A stretch of DNA of 6,749 bases from positions 1 to 6,749 of the forward strand of contig CAMFLJ010000210.1 of NCBI GenBank assembly GCA_945957335.1, given 5' to 3'. The position numbers and the translations under genes were made by a program. The stretch comes from an uncultured Actinomycetes bacterium. GTDB lineage: Bacteria; Actinomycetota; Acidimicrobiia; Acidimicrobiales; Acidimicrobilacustridaceae. The notes beneath the pieces were generated by a model. That model was not told the origin of the DNA. It ran no database searches and saw only the letters and a program-made list of their open reading frames with translations. Of this stretch, positions 1 to 5,570 are shown piece after piece. Numbering within the stretch: position 1 is the stretch's first letter; the number at the start of each line of letters is the position of its first letter.

Positions 1-484
1 GCCCAAGGCCCGCCTCGAGGTCGACGTGGCCGGCCCGGCCGGGCGCGACGTGGTGTTCCGCTTCGCCGCCAACCCCGGCATGCCGCTGCAACCACTGGCC
101 AAGGTGGCCTCGGGCGGTGAGCTGGCCCGGGCCATGCTCGCCCTGCGCCTCGTGCTCACCGAGGGCCCGCCTGTGCTCGTGTTCGACGAGGTCGACGCCG
201 GCATCGGTGGCGCCGCCGCCCAGGCGGTGGGCCGCTCGCTCGGCGCCATCGCCGGTGACCACCAGGTGCTGGTGGTCACCCACCTGGCCCAGGTGGCGGC
301 GTGGGCCGACCACCACGTGGTCGTCGACAAGCAGGTCGAGGGCGACACCACGGTGACCACCGTGGCCGCGGTCGAGGGCGACGACAGGGTGGCGGAGCTG
401 GCCCGCATGCTCTCGGGCACGCCCGGCTCGGCCACCGCCCGCGACCACGCGCGCGAGCTGCTCGACGCCACCCACCCCTCCTGA
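1..484 (+). CDS. recN: DNA repair protein RecN, C-terminal part (5' end outside window)
   Basis: RecN is an SMC-like ATPase that acts at DNA double-strand breaks in recombinational repair. Only the last 160 or so codons are present; the reading frame is open from base 2 and ends with TGA at 482-484. The visible part is the C-terminal ATPase lobe, in family order: the ABC signature SGGELARAMLALRL, a Walker B segment VLVFDEVDAGIGG with the catalytic glutamate after the aspartate, and the switch histidine in VVTHLAQVAAWAD. The DAGIGG and THLAQVA stretches are characteristic of RecN rather than of transporters or SMC proteins. Walker A and the coiled coils lie upstream of the window. The GTG at 26 is an internal codon, not a start. 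It is probably the last gene of its own transcription unit, since a gap with strong hairpins follows. Family assignment is secure; nothing looks damaged. Confidence 0.95.
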   Translation, partial: PKARLEVDVAGPAGRDVVFRFAANPGMPLQPLAKVASGGELARAMLALRLVLTEGPPVLVFDEVDAGIGGAAAQAVGRSLGAIAGDHQVLVVTHLAQVAAWADHHVVVDKQVEGDTTVTTVAAVEGDDRVAELARMLSGTPGSATARDHARELLDATHPS

Positions 485-535
485 TCCGGGGGACGTCAGC
501 TCGACAAAAGTGAGGCGGCTAAGGGTTGAAGGTCA

Positions 536-555
536 CCCCGGCGTCCGCGCCGGGG
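536..555 (+). terminator. GC-rich hairpin after recN (possible terminator or pyrG leader element)
   Basis: CCCCGGCG at 536-543 and CGCCGGGG at 548-555 form a perfect 8-bp stem closed by the tetraloop TCCG, which fits the stable UNCG loop type. It lies 52 bases past the recN stop. No T-run follows, so a classic intrinsic terminator is not shown; terminators without a U-tract have been proposed in high-GC actinobacteria. A second, smaller hairpin follows at once. Confidence 0.4.
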
Positions 556-556
556 C

Positions 557-570
557 GCGCCGCCGGGCGC
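557..570 (+). other. Second small hairpin in the recN-pyrG gap
   Basis: GCGCC at 557-561 and GGCGC at 566-570 can form a 5-bp stem with a GCCG loop. It starts one base after the 536-555 hairpin and ends just before the candidate -10 element TAGGGT. In GC-rich DNA a 5-bp stem can arise by chance; its position beside the stronger hairpin is the reason for listing it. Confidence 0.25.
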
Positions 571-576
571 TAGGGT
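571..576 (+). promoter_or_regulatory. Candidate -10 element of the pyrG promoter
   Basis: TAGGGT fits the actinobacterial -10 pattern TAnnnT and lies 41 bases before the pyrG start codon. Transcription would begin near 583-586. No convincing -35 hexamer lies 16-18 bases upstream, where the sequence is hairpin arm, so the call rests on the -10 and its location only. Confidence 0.3.
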
Positions 577-602
577 GTGATCCCGACGTGATCCACGGCG
601 CC

Positions 603-608
603 GGGAGG
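603..608 (+). promoter_or_regulatory. Ribosome binding site of pyrG
   Basis: GGGAGG lies 8 bases before the TTG at 617. It is the clearest Shine-Dalgarno sequence in the window and it fixes the unusual TTG start of pyrG, together with the conserved N-terminal residues TKHIFVTGG that follow. Confidence 0.8.
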
Positions 609-616
609 TCCCCTCG

Positions 617-2299
617 TTGACCAAGCACATCTTCGTCACGGGTGGTGTGGCCTCCTCCCTGGGCAAGGGCCTCACGGCCTCGTCGCTCGGGAGGCTGCTG
701 AAGAGCCGCGGTCTGCGGGTCACGATGCAGAAGCTCGACCCGTACCTCAACGTCGACCCGGGCACGATGAACCCGTTCGAGCACGGCGAGGTGTTCGTCA
801 CCGACGACGGCGGCGAGACCGACCTCGACCTCGGCCACTACGAGCGCTTCATCGACGAGCCGCTCAGCCGTGACTCCAACGCCACCACCGGCAGCATCTA
901 CTCGTCGGTGATCGCCGCCGAGCGCCGCGGCGACTACCTGGGCAAGACCGTGCAGGTCATCCCCCACATCACCGACGAGATCAAGCGCCGCATCACGCGC
1001 CTCGCCGCCGAGGACGTCGACGTCGTCATCACCGAGATCGGTGGCACCGTCGGCGACATCGAGATCCTCCCGTTCCTCGAGGCCATCCGGCAGTTCCGCC
1101 TCGACGTGGGCCGCGACAACGTCTGCTACCTGCACGTCACCCTCGTGCCCTTCATCGGCCCGGCCGGCGAGCAGAAGACCAAGCCCACCCAGCACTCGGT
1201 CACCGAGCTGCGCAGCCGGGGCATCCAGCCCGACATCATCGTGTGCCGCAGCGAGGCCGCCATCTCGGCCGAGCTCAAGCGCAAGATCTCCGGGCTCTGC
1301 GACGTCCCCGTCGATGCCGTCATCAACGCCGCCGACGCCCGCAACCTCTACGAGGTGCCGCTCGTCATGCACGACGAGGGCCTCGACGAGGTCGTGTGCA
1401 AGCTCTTCGGGTTCGCCGACCTCGACATCGACCTCTCCGAGTGGGAGATCCTCGTCGACCGCGTCGAGACCGCCCTCACCCCGGTCCGCATCGGCATCAT
1501 CGGCAAGTACGTCTCGCTGCCCGACGCCTACCTCTCGGTGGTCGAGTCGCTCAAGCACGGTGGCTTCCACCACGCCGCCAAGGTCGAGGTCGAGTGGATC
1601 CAGGCCGAGGACGTCGAGGGGCTCCTCGCCGAGGGCCGCCTCCACGACCTCGACGGCATCGTGATCCCCGGCGGGTTCGGCGAGCGCGGCGTCGAGGGCA
1701 AGATCGCCGCGGCCAACTACGCACGCGAGCACGACATCCCCTGCCTGGGCCTGTGCCTCGGCATGCAGGTCATGACCATCGAGTACGCCCGCAACGCCCT
1801 CGGCATGGCCGGCGCCCACTCGAGCGAGTTCGACCCGCAGACCGCCTACCCCGTGATCGACCTCATGGAGACCCAGCGCGGCGTCACCGACAAGGGCGGC
1901 ACCATGCGCCTCGGTGCCTACATCGCCGAGCTCACCCCGGGCTCGCAGGTCGCCGCCATCTACGGCCGCGAGGTCGTCTCCGAGCGCCACCGCCACCGCT
2001 ACGAGTTCAACGCCAAGTTCAAGAGCCGCTTCGAGGTCCCCGGCCCCGACGGCCGCCGCTTCGTGTGCTCGGGCACCTCGCCCGACGGCCGCCTGGTGGA
2101 GTTCATCGAGCTCGAGGGCCACCCGTTCTGGGTCGGCACCCAGGCCCACCCCGAGTTCAAGAGCCGCCCCGAGCGCCCGGCCCCGCTGTTCCGCGAGTTC
2201 ATCGGTGCCTCGCTGGCCCGCTCGGAGGGCCGCAACCCCCACCTGCCCGACCTCGACATCGAGCGGGTGGCGGCGCCCAGCGCCAGCCCCCAGGCGTGA
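617..2299 (+). CDS. pyrG: CTP synthase (glutamine-hydrolysing)
   Basis: CTP synthase makes CTP from UTP, ATP and glutamine, the last step of pyrimidine nucleotide synthesis in the cytoplasm. The protein has 560 residues, slightly longer than the E. coli enzyme (545). The N-terminal synthetase domain has the P-loop GGVASSLGKG (residues 9-18, Lys17), the metal and substrate motif ETDLDLGHYERF (Asp71) and ITEIGGTVGD (Glu140). A class I glutamine amidotransferase domain follows from about residue 290: nucleophile Cys380 in CLGLCLGMQ, and His511 and Glu513 in HPEFKSRP complete the triad. The start is TTG at 617, supported by GGGAGG 8 bases upstream and by the family's N terminus beginning right there. 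The last 4 bases overlap the next gene. All key residues are present, so the enzyme should be active. CTP synthases are controlled by CTP feedback and GTP activation; the upstream hairpins might add transcriptional control. Confidence 0.98.
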   Translation: MTKHIFVTGGVASSLGKGLTASSLGRLLKSRGLRVTMQKLDPYLNVDPGTMNPFEHGEVFVTDDGGETDLDLGHYERFIDEPLSRDSNATTGSIYSSVIAAERRGDYLGKTVQVIPHITDEIKRRITRLAAEDVDVVITEIGGTVGDIEILPFLEAIRQFRLDVGRDNVCYLHVTLVPFIGPAGEQKTKPTQHSVTELRSRGIQPDIIVCRSEAAISAELKRKISGLCDVPVDAVINAADARNLYEVPLVMHDEGLDEVVCKLFGFADLDIDLSEWEILVDRVETALTPVRIGIIGKYVSLPDAYLSVVESLKHGGFHHAAKVEVEWIQAEDVEGLLAEGRLHDLDGIVIPGGFGERGVEGKIAAANYAREHDIPCLGLCLGMQVMTIEYARNALGMAGAHSSEFDPQTAYPVIDLMETQRGVTDKGGTMRLGAYIAELTPGSQVAAIYGREVVSERHRHRYEFNAKFKSRFEVPGPDGRRFVCSGTSPDGRLVEFIELEGHPFWVGTQAHPEFKSRPERPAPLFREFIGASLARSEGRNPHLPDLDIERVAAPSASPQA

Positions 2300-2865
2300 C
2301 CCCCGGCGGCTCCGCCTCGGGCTTCCGCCGCCTCGACGAGCGGGTCGTCCACGACGGCCACGTCATCACCCTCGCCGTCGGCACCTTCGAGGCGCCCGAC
2401 GGCACCACCTTCGACCGCGACATCGTCCACCACCCGGGCGCGGTCTCGGTCGTGCCCCTCCACGACGACGGCACGGTCACCCTCGTGCGCCAGTACCGCG
2501 CCGCCCTCGACCTCGACCTGCTCGAGATCCCGGCGGGCAAGCGCGACGTCGCCGGCGAGGCCCCGGAGCTCACCGCCGAGCGCGAGCTGGCCGAGGAGGT
2601 CGGCCTGCGGGCCGCCCGGCTCGAGCCGCTGGCCCGGTTCGTGAACTCCGCCGGGTTCTCCGACGAGCTCTCCCACGTGTTCCTGGCCACCGGGCTCACC
2701 GAGGTCGGCACCGACCTGCAGGGCGTCGAGGAGCAGCACATGACCATCGAGCGGATCGCCCTGGCCGACGTGCCGGCGATGATCGCCGACCACCGCCTGC
2801 TCGACGCCAAGACCGTGATCGGCCTCCTGCTCACCCTGCAGCGGGTGGCAGGGAACGGTGGCTGA
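2296..2865 (+). CDS. Nudix hydrolase, probable ADP-ribose pyrophosphatase
   Basis: This 189-residue protein belongs to the Nudix family; the likely reaction is cleavage of ADP-ribose or a similar nucleoside diphosphate sugar to AMP and a sugar phosphate. The Nudix box spans residues 81-104: Gly81, then Glu88, then RELAEEVGL (96-104) with metal-binding Glu97, Glu100 and Glu101. There are six residues between Gly81 and Glu88 instead of the consensus five; I recall the same spacing in the M. tuberculosis homologue Rv1700, which has the same place after pyrG. Upstream, VRQYR (64-68) and LLEIPAGK (75-82) are typical of ADP-ribose pyrophosphatases, and NSAGFSDE after the box matches their usual SPGFSDE with Ala for Pro. 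The GTG at 2296 overlaps the pyrG TGA (GTGA), with no Shine-Dalgarno site, which points to translational coupling. Substrate is inferred, not shown. Confidence 0.9.
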   Translation: MTPGGSASGFRRLDERVVHDGHVITLAVGTFEAPDGTTFDRDIVHHPGAVSVVPLHDDGTVTLVRQYRAALDLDLLEIPAGKRDVAGEAPELTAERELAEEVGLRAARLEPLARFVNSAGFSDELSHVFLATGLTEVGTDLQGVEEQHMTIERIALADVPAMIADHRLLDAKTVIGLLLTLQRVAGNGG

Positions 2866-3847
2866 GCCCGCCGACCCCGTCGGGGCCGCGGCCCCTGCGC
2901 CGGACGAGGCCGCGCCCGGGCCACCGCCGCTGCCCCTCGACGTCGAGGAGCACCTCACCTGGCTGGCCGCCGAGAAGGGCCGCTCGGCCAACACCCTCGT
3001 CGCCTACCGCCGCGACCTCACCGCCTACTGGGCCTGGCTCTCGGCCCGGGGCATGGGCCTCGACGACGTGCGCGGCTCCGACCTCGACGCCTACGTCGGC
3101 CACCTGCGCGACCAGGGCCTGGCCCCCTCGTCGGTGAAGCGGGCGCTGGTGGCCGTGCGCTCGCTGCACCGGTTCCGGGCCGAGAAGGGGCTGGCCACCA
3201 CCGACCCCGGCGCCGAGGTCGAGACGCCCCGGGTGCCCGCCGGCCTGCCCAAGGCCCTCACGGAGGCCGAGATCGGCCTCCTGCTCGACCAGGTCGTCGG
3301 CGACGAGCCCGTGGCCCGCCGCGACCGGGCCCTGCTCGAGCTGCTCTACGGCACCGGCGCCCGGATCTCCGAGGTCACCGCGCTCTCGCTGGGCGACGTC
3401 GACCTCGACGGCAGCCTCGTGCGCCTGTTCGGCAAGGGGGCCAAGGAGCGGGTCGTGCCCCTCGGCCGCTTCGCCCGCATGGCCCTCGCCGCCTGGCTCG
3501 ACGACGCCGGCCGGGGCGCCATGGCCCCCGAGCAGTGGGCCCGCCGGGGTGACGCCGAAGCGGTGTTCCTCAACCAGCGGGGCGGCCGGCTGAGCCGCCA
3601 GGGCGCCTACGACGTGGTGAAGCGCCACGGCGACGCCGCCGGCCTCGGCGAGCGGCTCACGCCCCACGTGCTGCGCCACTCGTGCGCCACCCACATGCTC
3701 GACCACGGTGCCGACATCCGGGCCGTGCAGGAGCTGCTGGGCCACGCCTCGATCAGCACGACCCAGGTGTACACGCTGGTCTCCAACGAGCGGCTCTTCG
3801 CGGTCTACGAGGCCGCCCATCCCCGCGCCCGAGCGGGGCGGCGTTAG
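2858..3847 (+). CDS. xerD: Tyrosine recombinase XerD-type (chromosome dimer resolution)
   Basis: Xer recombinases resolve chromosome dimers at dif sites next to the terminus, working with FtsK at the septum. This one has 329 residues: a Pro/Ala-rich tail (about 1-28), a SAM-like core-binding domain starting near VEEHLTWLAAEKG and SANTLVAYRRDL, and a catalytic domain. All active-site residues are present: Arg169 in GTGARISE, Lys193 in GKGAKER, His270 and Arg273 in HVLRHSCATHML, His296 in LLGHASISTTQVYT, and nucleophile Tyr305. The GTG at 2858 overlaps the Nudix gene by 8 bases; AGGGA at 2850-2854 is a close, imperfect ribosome site. No other ATG, GTG or TTG lies between it and the core-binding domain, so the tail is likely translated. 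XerD rather than XerC is inferred from the conserved pyrG-Nudix-xerD gene order; sequence alone does not separate them with certainty. Confidence 0.92.
   Translation: MAEPADPVGAAAPAPDEAAPGPPPLPLDVEEHLTWLAAEKGRSANTLVAYRRDLTAYWAWLSARGMGLDDVRGSDLDAYVGHLRDQGLAPSSVKRALVAVRSLHRFRAEKGLATTDPGAEVETPRVPAGLPKALTEAEIGLLLDQVVGDEPVARRDRALLELLYGTGARISEVTALSLGDVDLDGSLVRLFGKGAKERVVPLGRFARMALAAWLDDAGRGAMAPEQWARRGDAEAVFLNQRGGRLSRQGAYDVVKRHGDAAGLGERLTPHVLRHSCATHMLDHGADIRAVQELLGHASISTTQVYTLVSNERLFAVYEAAHPRARAGRR
3821..3838 (+). other. Hairpin at the 3' end of xerD
   Basis: CCCCGC at 3821-3826 and GCGGGG at 3833-3838 form a 6-bp stem with a 6-base loop inside the last xerD codons. No T-run follows. It could weaken read-through into the next gene, or be chance in GC-rich coding DNA. 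Confidence 0.2.
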
Positions 3848-3850
3848 CCT
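3845..3850 (+). promoter_or_regulatory. Candidate -10 element for a leaderless transcript of the DksA-like gene
   Basis: TAGCCT fits TAnnnT and includes the xerD stop codon. Six bases separate it from the ATG at 3857, so transcription would start at the A of the start codon, as in actinobacterial leaderless genes. There is no Shine-Dalgarno site before this ATG, which agrees with the idea. No clear -35 is visible. Confidence 0.35.
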
Positions 3851-3856
3851 CGCGGG

Positions 3857-4240
3857 ATGACAGACGCCGGCAGCAGCGCGCCCGACGACACCACGATCGA
3901 CGACACCTTCGAGGCGGCCTCCACGGCCCCGGAGGAGGTGCGCGAGGTGCTCGATGCCCAGCGCGAGCAGCTGTCCGAGCAGCTCCACGACCTCGGTGTG
4001 GAGGGCGAGACCGGCATCGTCGACGACAACTTCGCCGACACCGCCCAGGTCAGCGCCGAGCAGGGCGAGGCCCAGGCGCTGGCCGCCCAGCTGCGCGACC
4101 AGCTCGACGACGTCGAGCACGCCCTCACCCGCCTCGACGAGGGCACCTACGGCACGTGCGAGGTCTGCGGCGAGCCCATCGGCGACGCCCGCCTCGAGGT
4201 CATGCCGGCCACCCGGTTCTGCATCGAGCACGCCGGCTAG
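3857..4240 (+). CDS. TraR/DksA-family zinc-finger protein
   Basis: Proteins of this family bind RNA polymerase through its secondary channel or act as general transcription regulators; the exact role here is unknown. The 127-residue protein has a flexible acidic N terminus (1-25), a predicted helical hairpin (about 26-95) broken by the DDNFADTAQ segment (56-64), typical of actinobacterial relatives, and a C-terminal zinc finger after LDEGTYGTC. The finger has Cys101, Cys104, Cys122 and His125: the spacing Cys-x2-Cys-x17-Cys-x2-His equals that of DksA, but His replaces the fourth Cys. It is shorter than E. coli DksA (151 residues). It starts 9 bases after xerD, without a Shine-Dalgarno site; a -10-like TAGCCT sits just before. 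Whether it responds to ppGpp cannot be told from sequence. Confidence 0.9.
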   Translation: MTDAGSSAPDDTTIDDTFEAASTAPEEVREVLDAQREQLSEQLHDLGVEGETGIVDDNFADTAQVSAEQGEAQALAAQLRDQLDDVEHALTRLDEGTYGTCEVCGEPIGDARLEVMPATRFCIEHAG

Positions 4241-4256
4241 CGCCACCGCGCCGCCC

Positions 4257-4781
4257 ATGGCCCGCGTCACCCACCTCGTCACCCGCTTCTTCGGCAGCCT
4301 CCGACCCGGTGGCCCGAGCGCGCCCGAGCGCGAGTGGGCCGAGGCCCAGCTCCTGCCCGACGAGCTCGACCTCTGGAGGCGCATGCCCGGCCCCGACCGG
4401 CGCCACTCCGCGGCCGTCGCCCGGCGGGTCGAGCGCTCGCTCGGCGACCGCGCCACCCGTCCGGTGCTCGCCGCCGCCCTCCTGCACGACGTGGGCAAGC
4501 TCGACGCCCACCTGCGCACCTACGGGCGGGTCGTGGCCACCCTGGCCGGCGGAGTGGTCGGCCACGACCAGGCCGTGATCCGGGGTTGGACCACCACCAC
4601 CGGCTTCACCCGCCGGGTGGGGCTCTACCTCCTGCACCCCGAGCTGGGCGCCACCCTGCTCGGCATCGCCGGCAGCGACCAGCTCACCGTGGCCTGGGCC
4701 CGTGAGCACCACCTGCCGCCGGAGGACTGGACCATCGACCCCGAGATCGCCGAGGCCCTCCACGAGGCCGACGACGACTGA
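4257..4781 (+). CDS. HD-domain protein, putative metal-dependent phosphohydrolase
   Basis: The 174-residue product has the HD-superfamily pattern: His50 in DRRHSAAVARR, the paired His77-Asp78 in ALLHDVGK, and an Asp near the C terminus (Asp172 in EADDD). Further histidines fall where HD-GYP and HDOD proteins have ligands: His127 in LLHPELGATLL and His151-His152 in WAREHHLPPEDW. There is no GYP motif after the HH. HD proteins usually hydrolyse phosphoesters such as nucleotides or cyclic dinucleotides; the substrate here is unknown. The first 45 residues are less defined and contain MARVTHLVTRFFGSLRPG, which could be an amphipathic helix; there is no signal peptide or membrane span. The ATG at 4257, 16 bases after the DksA-like gene, is the only ATG in frame before the domain; there is no Shine-Dalgarno site. 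The gene is probably co-transcribed with its upstream neighbour. Confidence 0.8.
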   Translation: MARVTHLVTRFFGSLRPGGPSAPEREWAEAQLLPDELDLWRRMPGPDRRHSAAVARRVERSLGDRATRPVLAAALLHDVGKLDAHLRTYGRVVATLAGGVVGHDQAVIRGWTTTTGFTRRVGLYLLHPELGATLLGIAGSDQLTVAWAREHHLPPEDWTIDPEIAEALHEADDD

Positions 4782-4830
4782 GCCCCGGGCCGTCCCCGCC
4801 GGGTGGCACCAGTTGGGAGGGGAGGGCGTC

Positions 4831-4836
4831 TACCCT
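4831..4836 (+). promoter_or_regulatory. Candidate -10 element of the ftsEX promoter
   Basis: TACCCT fits TAnnnT and lies 44 bases before the ftsE ATG, inside the only gap of any size (4782-4880) in this half of the window. A TTGGGA at 4813-4818 is too close (12 bases) to be a normal -35. The rest of the gap is GC-rich with a weak 5-bp inverted repeat and no other clear signal. Confidence 0.35.
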
Positions 4837-4880
4837 CGTCCGGGTCGCGTCCGCCCCCGACGGCCGCGCCCCCTCTCACC

Positions 4881-5558
4881 ATGATCACCCTCGAGAACGT
4901 CACCAAGACCTACAAGAACGGCACCGTCGCCCTCCGCGACGCCAGCGTCGAGATCGCCAAGGGGGAGTTCGTCTTCCTGGTCGGCACCTCCGGCTCCGGC
5001 AAGAGCACCTTCATCCGGTTGCTCAACAAGGAGGAGACCCCCGAGCAGGGCCACATCTACGTGGCCGGCAAGGACATCGGCCAGCTGAGCAGCTGGAAGG
5101 TGCCGTTCCTGCGGCGCAACATCGGCTGCATCTTCCAGGACTTCAAGCTCCTGCCGTCGAAGACGGTGTTCGAGAACGTCGCCTTCGCCCTCGAGGTGAT
5201 CGGCCGGCCCCGCAGCGTCGTGCAGACCCAGGTGCCGGCCATCCTCGACCTCGTCGGGCTCGGCCACAAGGCCGCCAACTTCCCCGACGAGCTCTCCGGC
5301 GGCGAGCAGCAGCGAGTCTCGGTGGCCCGGGCCTTCGTGAACCGGCCGCTGATCCTCTTGGCCGACGAGCCCACCGGCAACCTCGACCCCGCCACCTCGG
5401 TCGGCATCATGCGCCTGCTCGACCGCATCAACAAGACCGGCACCACCGTCGTCATGGCCACCCACGACCGCGGCATCGTCGACACCATGCGCCGCCGGGT
5501 GATCGAGATCGACCGTGGGAACATCGTCCGCGACCAGGCCCGCGGCGTCTACGAGTAG
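4881..5558 (+). CDS. ftsE: Cell division ATP-binding protein FtsE
   Basis: FtsE is the cytoplasmic ATPase that pairs with FtsX at the division septum; ATP hydrolysis is passed through FtsX to activate peptidoglycan hydrolases outside the membrane. The 225-residue protein has every ABC motif in order: Walker A GTSGSGKST (35-43), Q-loop Gln86 in CIFQDFKLLP, which is typical of FtsE, signature LSGGEQQR (138-145), Walker B LILLADEP (157-164), D-loop NLD (167-169) and switch His195. The ATG at 4881 begins MITLENVTKTY, the normal N terminus; upstream in-frame codons from 4803 encode low-complexity sequence and are rejected as a start. There is no Shine-Dalgarno site before the ATG. ftsX follows 12 bases after the stop, so the two are one operon. 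In many actinobacteria prfB precedes ftsE; here it does not. Confidence 0.96.
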   Translation: MITLENVTKTYKNGTVALRDASVEIAKGEFVFLVGTSGSGKSTFIRLLNKEETPEQGHIYVAGKDIGQLSSWKVPFLRRNIGCIFQDFKLLPSKTVFENVAFALEVIGRPRSVVQTQVPAILDLVGLGHKAANFPDELSGGEQQRVSVARAFVNRPLILLADEPTGNLDPATSVGIMRLLDRINKTGTTVVMATHDRGIVDTMRRRVIEIDRGNIVRDQARGVYE

Positions 5559-5570
5559 GGACTGCCAGCC

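Noticed and set aside
501..526. TCGACA followed by TAAGGG as a promoter in the recN-pyrG gap
   Set aside because: TCGACA resembles a -35, but the spacing is only 13 bases and the -10 lacks the final T. It remains the only candidate that would put the hairpins inside a pyrG leader.
577..590. B. subtilis-type reiterative G addition at the pyrG transcript start
   Set aside because: That mechanism needs a run of G at the start point; the predicted start here lies in a TCCCGA context.
533..2242. Long open frame of 569 codons on the minus strand opposite pyrG
   Set aside because: It mirrors pyrG codons in a GC-rich genome, is made of repeated Gly, Ala, Val, Leu, Asp and Glu without any domain, and pyrG is certain.
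1243..2295. Upstream extension of the Nudix frame through pyrG
   Set aside because: This part is Arg/Pro-rich shadow sequence; the GTG at 2296 overlaps the pyrG stop and begins the real Nudix protein.
1914..3137. Open frame of 407 codons on the plus strand in a third frame
   Set aside because: It is Arg/Pro/Ser-rich throughout, has no motif and crosses the ends of three real genes.
4313..4332. Tandem copy of CCCGAGCGCG in the HD-protein gene
   Set aside because: A 10-base duplication would shift the frame, but the reading on both sides looks natural, so chance repetition in GC-rich DNA is likelier.
2831..4519. Long open frame of 562 codons on the minus strand opposite xerD and the DksA-like gene
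   Set aside because: It has low-complexity composition with no recognisable motif and covers several well-supported plus-strand genes.
4784..4803. Inverted repeat CCCGG/CCGGG after the HD-protein gene
   Set aside because: Only 5 bp with a 10-base loop and no T-run; too weak to call a terminator.
4803..4880. Extended ftsE start at GTG 4803
   Set aside because: The added residues are Gly/Pro/Arg-rich and unlike any FtsE; the ATG at 4881 gives the family's normal N terminus.
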